DNA from: an uncultured Brevundimonas sp. | Lineage (GTDB): Bacteria > Pseudomonadota > Alphaproteobacteria > Caulobacterales > Caulobacteraceae | Direction of reading: 5' to 3' | Assembly (NCBI GenBank): GCA_946481425.1 | Contig: CAMLNT010000050.1 | Location: 1-13,021 of the forward strand | DNA: 13,021 nucleotides | Made by a program: the position numbers and the translations under genes | Shown: positions 1 to 6,202 of the stretch, in pieces | How positions within the stretch are numbered: position 1 is the stretch's first letter | How the letters are laid out: each line of letters begins with the position of its first letter | Notes under the pieces: model-generated | What the model saw: only the letters and a program-made list of their open reading frames with translations | What the model was told of the DNA's origin: nothing | Databases searched by the model: none

Positions 1-1
1 G

Positions 2-454
2 CTGGTGGCGGCTACCGCCCGGGGCGTATCGTCCATTGAGCTCGGCGACGACGCTGGCTTCATGCTTGACCGCTTTCGCCGCCAGTTCGCCAACGCCGAG
101 GTCACCGATGGCGACGCGAGCCTCAACGCCCTTGTCCGACGCGTCATCGAGCTGATCGACGACCCGAAGGACCCCGGCCAGGACCTGCCGCTCGACGTGC
201 GCGGCACGGCCTTCCAGCAGAAGGTCTGGCAGGCGCTTCGCACCATCCCGGCCGGCGAGACCTGGACCTCCGGCGACCTCGCCCGCGCCATCGGCAAGCC
301 AGGCGCCGCCCGCGCGGTCGGCGCCGCCTGCGGGGCCAATCCGGTCTGCGTGGTCGTGCCCTGCCACCGGGTGGTCGGTTCCAACGGCTCCCTGACCGGC
401 TACGCCTGGGGCACCGAGCGCAAGAAGGAGCTCCTGCGCCGCGAGCGCGCCTGA
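2..454 (+). CDS. ada: Ada-type methylated-DNA--protein-cysteine methyltransferase, C-terminal part (5' end outside window)
   Basis: This is the suicidal DNA-repair domain that takes the methyl group from O6-methylguanine (or O4-methylthymine) onto its own cysteine. The reading frame is open to the left edge, so the gene starts upstream and 150 residues are visible. The acceptor motif PCHRVV is present (Cys codon at 362-364), preceded by the DNA-binding helix region TAFQQKVWQALRTIPAGET and followed by GSNGSLTGYAWGTERKKELL. The wording LPLDVRGTAFQQKVWQAL and the upstream GDD segment resemble the C-terminal half of Ada (about 350 residues in E. coli) more than stand-alone Ogt, so I infer that an Ada regulatory domain lies outside the window. 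If the missing part is short it would be Ogt instead. The HAD gene follows after 50 bases on the same strand. Confidence 0.9.
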   Translation: MVAATARGVSSIELGDDAGFMLDRFRRQFANAEVTDGDASLNALVRRVIELIDDPKDPGQDLPLDVRGTAFQQKVWQALRTIPAGETWTSGDLARAIGKPGAARAVGAACGANPVCVVVPCHRVVGSNGSLTGYAWGTERKKELLRRERA

Positions 455-470
455 TCGCGATTTTGGGGTG

Positions 471-492
471 GCCGGGCCAGGCCGGGCCCGGC
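471..492. repeat. GCCGGGCC direct repeat and 12-bp palindrome between ada and the HAD gene
   Basis: GCCGGGCC occurs at 471-478 and again at 481-488, and 481-492 (GCCGGGCCCGGC) is a perfect palindrome. It lies just after the ada stop and just before the start region of the next gene. No U-tract follows, so it is not a standard intrinsic terminator, though a GC hairpin could slow polymerase or serve Rho-dependent termination. In such GC-rich DNA a palindrome of this kind may also be chance. Confidence 0.4.
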
Positions 493-504
493 TAGAGACG
501 GCCC
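491..504 (+). promoter_or_regulatory. Possible -10 element for a leaderless HAD gene transcript
   Basis: GCTAGA is followed by eight bases and then the ATG at 505, which puts the T of TAGAGA at -12 if transcription begins at the A of the start codon. There is no convincing Shine-Dalgarno sequence. The same geometry is seen before rsmE (7059) and the GreA-like gene (12090). No good -35 hexamer is visible, so this rests on the recurring -10 position only. Confidence 0.4.
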
Positions 505-1362
505 ATGTCCGCCCCCGAAACCCTGACCGGCCTGTCCCAGATCGCCGACCGCTACGACCTCGTCCTCTGTGACGTCTGGGGCGTGGTCCATAATGGCAGG
601 GTCCCCTATCCGCGCTCGATCGAGGCGCTTGAGCGTTTCGGCGCCCAGGGCGGGAAGGTGGTCCTGATCTCGAACTCGCCGCGACCGCGCGATGGATTCA
701 TCGCGCAGCTGGATGACATCGGCGTCTCGCGCCGCGCCTGGACGGAGGTCGCGACCTCCGGGGACGCCACCCTGGCCGAGTTGAAGAAGCGTGCCCCTGG
801 TCCTGCCTGGGCCGTTGGCCCCGACCGCGACCTGCTGCTCTACGACGGAGCGGGCGTCACCCTGACGGACCGCCCCGAGGACGCCGCGTTCGTCTCCTGC
901 ACCGGCCTGATCGACGACGAGACCGAACAGCCTGAGGACTACCGCGCCCGCTTCCAGGTCGCCGTCGACCGGGGTCTTGCGATGGTCTGCGCCAATCCCG
1001 ACAAGGTCGTCCATCGCGGCGCCGACCTGATCTGGTGCGCGGGCGCCCTGGCCGACGTCTATGAGTCCATGGGTGGGACTGTAGTCATGGCCGGCAAGCC
1101 CTTCCGTCCTATCTACGACCTGGCCATGCGCCTCGCGGGCGACGGCTTCGATCCGGCCCGCGTTTTGTGCATCGGCGACGGCCTGCCGACCGATGTGCTG
1201 GGCGCCAACAACCAGAACCTCGACTGCTATTTCGTCGCCGGCGGCATCCACGGCGCGGATGTCGTCGATGAAACGGGCCGGCTCGACCCGGCCCGTGCCG
1301 AACGCCTGCTTGCCGATCACGGCGCGAAGGCGCGTTATGTGTCCCAGGAGCTGAACTGGTGA
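505..1362 (+). CDS. HAD superfamily class IIA hydrolase, TIGR01459-like
   Basis: A 285-residue haloacid-dehalogenase-type phosphatase of the class IIA (NagD-like) branch; the substrate is unknown. Motif I is CDVWGVVHNG (nucleophile Asp23), motif II LISNSPR (Ser56), motif III GKPFRPIYDLA (Lys198) and motif IV CIGDGLPTDVLGA (Asp225, Asp230). The second Asp of the usual DxD in motif I is Trp25; DVWG is, as I recall it, characteristic of the alphaproteobacterial TIGR01459 family and not a local mutation. The cap domain lies between motifs II and III, as in class II enzymes. The first ATG is used; there is no clear ribosome binding site. The stop overlaps the GTG start of the MaoC gene (GTGA), so the two are probably co-translated. 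Confidence 0.88.
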   Translation: MSAPETLTGLSQIADRYDLVLCDVWGVVHNGRVPYPRSIEALERFGAQGGKVVLISNSPRPRDGFIAQLDDIGVSRRAWTEVATSGDATLAELKKRAPGPAWAVGPDRDLLLYDGAGVTLTDRPEDAAFVSCTGLIDDETEQPEDYRARFQVAVDRGLAMVCANPDKVVHRGADLIWCAGALADVYESMGGTVVMAGKPFRPIYDLAMRLAGDGFDPARVLCIGDGLPTDVLGANNQNLDCYFVAGGIHGADVVDETGRLDPARAERLLADHGAKARYVSQELNW

Positions 1363-1808
1363 GTGAAACCAAGACCCCCGAGGGCGGCTATATCCTCGAC
1401 GAACTGTCCGTTGGCATGACGGCCGAGATCGCCGTGGAGATCACCCACGAGCGGATCATGTCCTTCGCCGAGGCCTCCGGCGACTACAACCCGATCCACA
1501 TCGACGACGAGTTCGCCAAGACCACCGCCTATCGCGGTCGGGTCGCACACGGCCTCCTCTCGGCCTCCTTCGTCTCGGCGGTCGTAGGAACCATCCTGCC
1601 TGGGCCCGGCGCGATCTATCTCGACCAGACGGTCGCCTTCCATAAGCCGGTCCGCATCGGCGATACGGTCGTGGCCCGCGTGACCGTCACCGCCATCGAC
1701 CCGACCTCGGCGCGGGTGACGCTCAGGACCGAGTGCCTGGTCGGCGGCGAGCCGATCCTCGATGGCGAGGCCACTATCCGCGTGCCGCGCCGGCGAAAGC
1801 GCGGCTAG
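1359..1808 (+). CDS. MaoC-like hot-dog dehydratase ((R)-enoyl-CoA hydratase type)
   Basis: 149 residues, the usual size of a single hot-dog fold MaoC/PhaJ-type hydratase, which adds water to (2E)-enoyl-CoA to give (R)-3-hydroxyacyl-CoA. The hydratase-2 motif is complete: SGDYNPIHIDDEFA with catalytic Asp42 and His47, followed by GRVAHGLLSAS around residues 60-70. The C-terminal strands (FHKPVRIGDTVVARVTV, then LRTECLVGGE) fit the fold. The start is GTG at 1359, overlapping the preceding stop, with AGGAG about eight bases upstream inside the HAD gene. The C-terminus is very basic (RVPRRRKRG). The physiological substrate cannot be told from sequence; a role in fatty acid or polyhydroxyalkanoate metabolism is possible but not shown. 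Confidence 0.9.
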   Translation: MSETKTPEGGYILDELSVGMTAEIAVEITHERIMSFAEASGDYNPIHIDDEFAKTTAYRGRVAHGLLSASFVSAVVGTILPGPGAIYLDQTVAFHKPVRIGDTVVARVTVTAIDPTSARVTLRTECLVGGEPILDGEATIRVPRRRKRG

Positions 1809-1811
1809 GGG

Positions 1812-2762
1812 TTGGCCATCCGGGTCATCCAAGGCTGGACCGATCTCGCGCCAGAGGTTCGCGGCGCGGCCATCGCGCTGGGCAATTTCGACGGCGTACA
1901 TCTCGGGCACCGGGCCGTGATCGGCCAGGCGATCGACGCTGCCCGGCGGCTCGGTGTTCCCAGCGGTGTCATCAGCTTCGAGCCCCATCCGCGCCGCTAT
2001 TTCCAGCCCGACGCCGAACCGTTCCGGCTGATGACCGTCGACCAGCAGGCGCGGGCGCTCGAGGCTCTCGGCGTCGACCGGCTCTATCTGTTGCCCTTCG
2101 ACGCGACGATGGCGGGTCTGTCGGATCGCGCCTTCGCCGACCAGGTTCTGTCCGAGGGCCTCGGCGTGCGCCACGTCGCGGTCGGGTTCGACATCACCTT
2201 CGGCAGGGGCCGGACCGGTTCGCCCGAAGCGCTCAAGGTCTATGGCGAACGCCTCGGCTTCACCGTCTCGGTCACCGGAGAGCTGTGCTCGAGCGAGGGC
2301 TCCAAGCTGTCCTCCAGCGCCGTCCGCGAGGCCCTGATGGGCGCACGCCCCGAAGAGGCGACCGCCATCCTCGGCCGCCCCTTCGCAATCGAGGGCGAGG
2401 TGGTCCATGGTGACAAGCGCGGCCGCACCATCGGCGTGCCGACGGCCAATGTGCGGATGGGCGACTATGTCCGCCCGGCCTACGGCGTCTATGCGACCCG
2501 CACCCGTTTCGCCGACGGCCGGGTGATCGACGGTGTCGCCAATCTGGGCGTCCGGCCAATGTTCCACATCGACGAGCCTCTGCTCGAGGTCTGGCTGTTC
2601 GACTTTAACGAGGAAATCTACGGCCAGATCATCGAGACCGAGCTGGTCGCCTGGATCCGGCCCGAGCTGAAGTTCGACGGCCTGGAGGCGCTGAAGGTCC
2701 GGATCGACCAGGACGCCGCCGAAGCGCGCGCCGCCCTCGCCCGCGCGGCGCGGGCGGGCTAG
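1812..2762 (+). CDS. ribF: Bifunctional riboflavin kinase / FAD synthetase
   Basis: 316 residues, full length for RibF, which phosphorylates riboflavin to FMN and adenylylates FMN to FAD in the cytoplasm. The N-terminal nucleotidyltransferase domain has the HxGH-type motif GNFDGVHLGHR (residues 24-34), SFEPHPRRYF and the later SKLSSSAVREAL (165-175). The C-terminal flavokinase domain has VHGDKRGRTIGVPTAN (198-213), GVANLGVRPMF and PLLEVWLFDF with the likely catalytic Glu259. The start is taken as TTG at 1812, three bases after the MaoC stop: it gives the N-terminus expected for the family (MAIRVIQGW) and no ATG or GTG precedes the conserved domain. AGGGG next to the TTG is too close for a normal ribosome binding site, so translational coupling to MaoC is likely. 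folE follows after nine bases. Confidence 0.93.
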   Translation: MAIRVIQGWTDLAPEVRGAAIALGNFDGVHLGHRAVIGQAIDAARRLGVPSGVISFEPHPRRYFQPDAEPFRLMTVDQQARALEALGVDRLYLLPFDATMAGLSDRAFADQVLSEGLGVRHVAVGFDITFGRGRTGSPEALKVYGERLGFTVSVTGELCSSEGSKLSSSAVREALMGARPEEATAILGRPFAIEGEVVHGDKRGRTIGVPTANVRMGDYVRPAYGVYATRTRFADGRVIDGVANLGVRPMFHIDEPLLEVWLFDFNEEIYGQIIETELVAWIRPELKFDGLEALKVRIDQDAAEARAALARAARAG

Positions 2763-2771
2763 AGGAGAGTC

Positions 2772-3350
2772 ATGACCGACAAGACGATCACCCAGGCCGA
2801 CGCCGAAGCCGCGGTCCGCACCCTGATCGAATGGGCCGGCGACGATCCCGACCGCGAGGGTCTCCTCGATACCCCCGCGCGCGTGGCGCGGTCCTACAAG
2901 GAGTTGTTCGCCGGCTATGAGGAATGCCCGCGCACCTATCTCGAGCGCACGTTCGAGGAAGTCGGCGGCTACGACGAACTGGTGGTGCTCAAGGACATCC
3001 GGTTCGTCAGCTTCTGCGAACATCACATGCTGCCGGTCGTGGGCCGGGCGCACGTCGGCTATCTGCCGACAAACCGGGTCGTCGGCATCTCCAAGCTGGC
3101 GCGCGTGGTGAAGGGTTTCGCCCGACGTCTGCAGATCCAGGAAAAGATGACCGCCGAGATCGCTCAGGCGATCCACGATGTGCTGGAGCCGCAGGGCGTC
3201 GGCGTGGTCATCGAGGCCGAGCATTCCTGCATGACCCTGCGCGGGGTCAATGTGCCGGGCGCGTCCCTGACCACCAGCCGGCTGATGGGCGTGGTCCGCG
3301 ACGACCCGCGGACGCGCGAGGAGTTCCTGAGGCTGGCGCGCGGCGGATGA
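2772..3350 (+). CDS. folE: GTP cyclohydrolase I
   Basis: 192 residues, typical of FolE (type I), which opens GTP to 7,8-dihydroneopterin triphosphate for folate and, in many bacteria, queuosine synthesis. The zinc site is intact: FCEHHMLP gives Cys82 and His85, and [10 protein letters not shown] gives Cys153. [14 protein letters not shown] near the N-terminus and the C-terminal [20 protein letters not shown] are also typical. AGAGGAGA sits directly upstream of the ATG at a normal distance and overlaps the ribF stop. The stop overlaps the next start (ATGA at 3347-3350). Its neighbour ribF also serves a pathway that begins from GTP, but co-transcription does not prove a functional link. Confidence 0.95.
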   Translation: MTDKTITQADAEAAVRTLIEWAGDDPDREGLLDTPARVARSYKELFAGYEECPRTYLERTFEEVGGYDELVVLKDIRFVSFCEHHMLPVVGRAHVGYLPTNRVVGISKLARVVKGFARRLQIQEKMTAEIAQAIHDVLEPQGVGVVIEAEHSCMTLRGVNVPGASLTTSRLMGVVRDDPRTREEFLRLARGG

Positions 3351-4207
3351 GGACCGAAGACCAGCTCGCGCGTGACCACACGCCGTCGGTTCTGATGGCC
3401 GAGGCGGATGCGGGCGACGGAGAGGCGGCTCATCATCTGGCCCTGATGCATGGCGCCGGGCTCGGCTGTCCCCAGGACTGGTCCGAGGCGCTACGGCGGT
3501 TGCGGCAGGCAGCGGCAAGCGGGCACACCCTGGCGAAGGCGACGTGCGATTTCCTCGGAGCCGAACCTGATGTCCAGGCCTGGATCTCTCCCCCGGCGCC
3601 GACCGAGCTGTCAGCCAGCCCGCATGTCCTGACCATCGACGGCTTCATCGACGAGGCCACCTGCGCCTGGATCAGGGATCGCGCCGAGCCCTATCTGGAG
3701 AAGGCCAAGGTCTTCGATCCGGAGACCGGCGAAGGTCAGGTGAAATGGAGCCGGACCAACAGCGCCGCCAGCTTCGCCCTGCTCGACTGCGATCTGGTCA
3801 TGCTGCTGGTGCGTCAGCGGATCGCGCGGGCCACCGGCCTGCCTGTGGCCGGGCTCGAGCCATTCCACGTGCTTCACTATGCGCCTGGCGAGGCCTTCAC
3901 GCCCCATTATGACTGGCTGGACCCATCCAAGGCCGGGCACCAGGCCGACCTGGAGGAGTTCGGACAGCGCGTGGCGACATTCCTGGTTTATCTGAACGAG
4001 GACTTCGAAGGCGGCGAGACCCAGATGGAGGCCGCGGGCGTCAGGCATCGTGGCAAGACCGGCGACGCGCTGTTCTGGGCGAACGTCAAGCCGGACGGGC
4101 GCATAGACCTCGCCACGATGCACGCCGGCCTGCCGCCGACTTCAGGCGAGAAGTGGGTCTATTCCCAGTGGCTGAGGAACCGGGCCCCGCGCCATCTCGG
4201 CGGCTGA
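3347..4207 (+). CDS. Sel1-like repeat plus prolyl 4-hydroxylase-type 2-oxoglutarate/Fe(II) oxygenase
   Basis: 286 residues in two parts. Residues about 15-62 form Sel1/TPR-like helices ([21 protein letters not shown], then [14 protein letters not shown]). Residues about 95-278 are a P4H-type double-stranded beta-helix with the iron triad His187-x-Asp189 (HYDW) and His259 ([14 protein letters not shown]), Lys269 as likely 2-oxoglutarate ligand, and the typical [11 protein letters not shown] strand. It should therefore oxidise a substrate, perhaps a protein side chain, using O2 and 2-oxoglutarate; the target is unknown. The ATG overlaps the folE stop, which decides the start. No signal peptide is visible, so it is likely cytoplasmic. 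Its stop abuts the stop of the convergent VOC gene in the palindrome TGATCA. Confidence 0.9.
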   Translation: MRTEDQLARDHTPSVLMAEADAGDGEAAHHLALMHGAGLGCPQDWSEALRRLRQAAASGHTLAKATCDFLGAEPDVQAWISPPAPTELSASPHVLTIDGFIDEATCAWIRDRAEPYLEKAKVFDPETGEGQVKWSRTNSAASFALLDCDLVMLLVRQRIARATGLPVAGLEPFHVLHYAPGEAFTPHYDWLDPSKAGHQADLEEFGQRVATFLVYLNEDFEGGETQMEAAGVRHRGKTGDALFWANVKPDGRIDLATMHAGLPPTSGEKWVYSQWLRNRAPRHLGG

Positions 4208-4597
4208 TCACATCCCTTCGATCAGGTGCAGGATGTTGCCGTCCGGGTCCTTGAGCCAGACGAGTTTGGTCTCCCCCGCTTCATGGATGCCATCGCGCCA
4301 GGTCATGCCCGGGATGGCGTACTGCTCGAAGGTTACGCCCTTCGACCTGAGGGTGGCGACCGTGTCCTCCAGATCGCCCTGCATGTCCCACGTCACCGCA
4401 TTGGCCTGGTTCGTACCGGCGAAGTCGGACCGATAGACCGTCAGGAAGGTCTGGCCGGTCCGGAAGCGGAGCACATCACCCATGTCGCAGTCGCCCTGCT
4501 GGACGAGCTCAAGCCCGAGGGTGTCCTGATAGAAGCGCCTGGCCCGGTCGATGTCCGAGACGGCGACGATGGCGGAGGAGTTGCGGTCTTTCAGCAT
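4208..4597 (-). CDS. VOC (glyoxalase/bleomycin-resistance) superfamily protein
   Basis: 129 residues from the chosen start, the length of a single VOC domain of two beta-alpha-beta-beta-beta units. Recognisable are DIDRARRFYQDTLGLEL near the N-terminus and the closing KDPDGNILHLIEGM with a candidate metal ligand Glu127. The first-strand histidine of classical metal-dependent members is replaced (NSSAIVAVSD), so a standard glyoxalase I activity is unlikely and the substrate is unknown. The start is ATG at 4597 because AAAGGA (4612-4607) lies just upstream at normal spacing; a TTG at 4624 would add nine residues that match nothing in the fold. The ribosome binding site and AUG lie within the hairpin at 4596-4620. 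It follows fliE on the same strand after 53 bases, so readthrough from the flagellar operon is possible. Confidence 0.85.
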   Translation of the reverse strand: MLKDRNSSAIVAVSDIDRARRFYQDTLGLELVQQGDCDMGDVLRFRTGQTFLTVYRSDFAGTNQANAVTWDMQGDLEDTVATLRSKGVTFEQYAIPGMTWRDGIHEAGETKLVWLKDPDGNILHLIEGM

Positions 4598-4620
4598 GGC
4601 TGGAAATCCTTTCCAGCCAT
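4596..4620 (-). promoter_or_regulatory. Perfect 11-bp hairpin over the VOC ribosome binding site and start codon
   Basis: ATGGCTGGAAA (4596-4606) and TTTCCAGCCAT (4610-4620) are exactly complementary around a three-base loop. On the minus-strand transcript the Shine-Dalgarno AAAGGA spans the top of the stem and the loop, and two bases of the VOC AUG are paired. The structure could terminate or attenuate the flgB-flgC-fliE transcript or control VOC translation. There is no U-tract after the stem, which weakens the terminator reading. The pairing is seen directly; the function is inferred. Confidence 0.6.
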
Positions 4621-4650
4621 CCAACCCCCAGGCGGGCCGCCGGGTTGCCG

Positions 4651-4947
4651 TCAGATCGGCATCCGCATGATTTCCTGGTAGGCGGCGATCACCTGATCGC
4701 GGACCGCCACAACGGTTTCCAGCGAGGCCTCGGCCGAGGCGATTGCGGTGACGACGCTGACAAGATCGGCCTGACCGTTGGTGTGGGCCGCCATCTGGGA
4801 TTCCGCCGCGCGGGTGGCGTCGGCGGCCTGGGTCATGAAGCCCGACAGCATGTCGTCGAAGCCCGGCGCCGCGGGTTGGCCCGTGGCGGCGCCGCCACCG
4901 GTGGCTCCGGCCTGGGTGTAGGCACGAATGGCCGTCAGGGCGTCCAT
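4651..4947 (-). CDS. fliE: Flagellar hook-basal body complex protein FliE
   Basis: 98 residues, the usual size of FliE, the small protein joining the MS ring to the proximal rod and exported early by the flagellar type III system. The C-terminus is diagnostic: ASAEASLETVVAVRDQVIAAYQEIMRMPI. The N-terminal half is Ala/Gly/Thr-rich and low in complexity, as is common in FliE. ATG at 4947 has AGGGAG eight bases upstream. It is the third gene of flgB-flgC-fliE, 11 bases after flgC. Confidence 0.93.
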   Translation of the reverse strand: MDALTAIRAYTQAGATGGGAATGQPAAPGFDDMLSGFMTQAADATRAAESQMAAHTNGQADLVSVVTAIASAEASLETVVAVRDQVIAAYQEIMRMPI

Positions 4948-4958
4948 GGCCTAGCTCC

Positions 4959-5378
4959 CTAGCGCTTGATCAGATCGAGGGTGCGCTGCTCCATCGCGCG
5001 CGCCGTCTCGATGACATTGAGGTTCGCTTCGTAGGCCCGTTGCGCTTCGCGCATGTCCATGGCCTCGACAAGCGTGTCGACATTGGGCCGGCGCACGTAG
5101 CCGTCGGCGTCCGCTGCGGGGTGGCCCGGATCATAGTCCAGCCGGAAGTCGCCCTGGTCCTCCGACACGCGCGCCAGCTCCACACCCGTCGCGCCGTCGA
5201 TCTCCCGCGTCTGGAAGACCGGGACCTGTCGGCGATAGGGATCGCCCCCCTCGACCGGCGCGGTCGACTGAGCGTTGGCGATGTTCTCCGCGATGATGCG
5301 CATCCGCGACTGCTGGGCGCGCAGCGCCGATGCGGCCACGGCCATGGTCGAGTTACGCGGTCCGACGGGATCAGGCAT
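4959..5378 (-). CDS. flgC: Flagellar basal-body rod protein FlgC
   Basis: 139 residues, full length for FlgC, a proximal rod subunit assembled in the periplasm after export through the flagellar secretion apparatus. The N-terminal rod-family motif is present (MAVAASALRAQQSRMRIIAENIANAQST, residues 12-39), as is the FlgC C-terminus (YVRRPNVDTLVEAMDMREAQRAYEANLNVIETARAM). No cleavable signal peptide, as expected for this export route. The ATG at 5378 is preceded by GAGGAG at about 11 bases. It lies 19 bases after flgB. Confidence 0.95.
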   Translation of the reverse strand: MPDPVGPRNSTMAVAASALRAQQSRMRIIAENIANAQSTAPVEGGDPYRRQVPVFQTREIDGATGVELARVSEDQGDFRLDYDPGHPAADADGYVRRPNVDTLVEAMDMREAQRAYEANLNVIETARAMEQRTLDLIKR

Positions 5379-5397
5379 GGGTCACAGCGCTCCTCGA

Positions 5398-5805
5398 TCA
5401 GCCGCCGGGCTTGCGGGCGGCCATCCGCAGCATGTTCATGGACTTCTGGTAGAAGCCGATCGCCGCGTCATAGGCCATGCGGCTCTCGGCCATTTTGAGC
5501 ATCTGCTCCTCGACCACGACCGAGTTGCCGTCCGGCGTGGTCTCGGAATCGGGCGAGACCTGCGCGGTGAACGGCGTCGAGGCGGCCGGCGAGGACGGGA
5601 TATGCGCCGCCGAGGTTCGCATCATGCCCACGCCGCGGGCGCCGTTCAGCGCCTCGGCGAAGTCGGTCGGCGTCGCCAGATCGCGCGCGCGGTAGCCGGG
5701 GGTGTCGGCGTTGGCCACGTTTTCGGCGACCACGCGCTGACGCTCCGCGAGCCAGCCGAGGCGGCCGCGCAGCATTCCGAACAGGGGGATGTCGTCGACG
5801 CCCAT
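5398..5805 (-). CDS. flgB: Flagellar basal-body rod protein FlgB
   Basis: 135 residues from the chosen start; FlgB is the proximal rod subunit next to FliE. The rod signature AENVANADTPGYRARD lies at residues 27-42 and the C-terminal helix LKMAESRMAYDAAIGFYQKSMNMLRMAAR matches the family. The start is ATG at 5805 with GGAGG just upstream, giving the normal short N-terminus before DIPLFGMLRGRLGWL. An in-frame ATG at 5847 would add 14 residues, but it lies inside a TTAACCAT half-site and gives a non-family N-terminus, so I rejected it. This is the promoter-proximal gene of flgB-flgC-fliE, divergent from fliO. Confidence 0.93.
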   Translation of the reverse strand: MGVDDIPLFGMLRGRLGWLAERQRVVAENVANADTPGYRARDLATPTDFAEALNGARGVGMMRTSAAHIPSSPAASTPFTAQVSPDSETTPDGNSVVVEEQMLKMAESRMAYDAAIGFYQKSMNMLRMAARKPGG

Positions 5806-5825
5806 GAGGCCTCCGCGATCCTTCA

Positions 5826-5840
5826 CGGCATAAAATGCCG
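5826..5840. promoter_or_regulatory. AT-rich inverted repeat upstream of flgB
   Basis: CGGCAT-AAA-ATGCCG is a six-base inverted repeat with an AT-rich centre in otherwise GC-rich DNA. It sits 21-35 bases before the chosen flgB start, and the minus-strand TTTTAT within it could act as a -10 element. It may equally be a binding site. Only the repeat itself is certain. Confidence 0.35.
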
Positions 5841-5845
5841 CCTGC

Positions 5846-5884
5846 ATGGTTAACCAGACCTTTCAGCAATAGGCCGTTAACCAT
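5846..5884. promoter_or_regulatory. Paired inverted TTAACCAT sites, probable CtrA half-sites in a divergent flagellar control region
   Basis: ATGGTTAAC (5846-5854) and GTTAACCAT (5876-5884) are exact inverted copies 21 bases apart, centred midway between flgB and fliO. TTAACCAT is described as a CtrA half-site in Caulobacter, and CtrA activates early flagellar operons there. The canonical full box TTAA-N7-TTAA is not present. I infer that one half-site serves each divergent operon. The -35/-10 elements cannot be fixed confidently. Confidence 0.6.
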
Positions 5885-5935
5885 GATCGGGGAGCCTCTG
5901 GCGGCCCGAACGCGGGCGTGTGAGGCCGGTCCCTG

Positions 5936-6202
5936 ATGAACTTTCTGAACTTTGCCTGGGCGGTCTTCAGCCTTGCGCTGACCCTGGGCCTGATCGGCCT
6001 GGTGGCCGTGGGCCTGAGGCGGTACGCGCCGCAACTGATCGAAAAGCTGAACGCCGACCGCGGGGAGAGGCGCCTGAAGGTGATCGAAACCCTGGTGCTG
6101 GATCCGGCCCGCCGCCTTGTTCTGGTGCAGATCGACGAGGAGGAACGCCTGATCCTCTTGGGCGAAGGCCGCGAGCTCGAACGCCCCGAGGTCCGCAAGT
6201 GA
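5936..6202 (+). CDS. fliO: Flagellar biosynthesis protein FliO
   Basis: 88 residues: one N-terminal membrane helix (about 5-27) followed by a short cytoplasmic domain with the FliO pattern RLKVIETLVLDPARRLVLVQIDEEERLILL. FliO is a small chaperone-like factor that helps FliP assemble into the flagellar type III export gate. ATG at 5936 is the first start before the helix; only a weak GAGG lies about 11 bases upstream. Its stop overlaps the GTG start of fliP. FliO is poorly conserved in sequence, so position next to fliP and the topology carry much of the assignment. Confidence 0.85.
   Translation: MNFLNFAWAVFSLALTLGLIGLVAVGLRRYAPQLIEKLNADRGERRLKVIETLVLDPARRLVLVQIDEEERLILLGEGRELERPEVRK

Noticed and set aside
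1335..3518. 727-codon open frame on the minus strand
   Set aside because: It lies antisense to the MaoC, ribF and folE genes, whose motifs are complete. Its composition (His, Arg, Asp, Gly-rich) is what GC-rich codons give when read in reverse, and no domain is recognisable.
4226..4681. Plus-strand 151-codon frame opposite the VOC gene
   Set aside because: The minus strand carries a complete VOC domain with a ribosome binding site; the plus frame has no recognisable features.
5806..5847. Upstream ATG for flgB adding 14 residues
   Set aside because: The ATG is part of a TTAACCAT half-site, the ribosome binding site is weaker than GGAGG at the ATG at 5805, and the extra residues are not typical of FlgB.
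5899..5913. Possible sigma-54 promoter (GG-N10-GC) before fliO
   Set aside because: Only the minimal GG and GC match; the conserved TGGCAC and TTGC parts are absent, and such minimal matches are frequent in GC-rich DNA.
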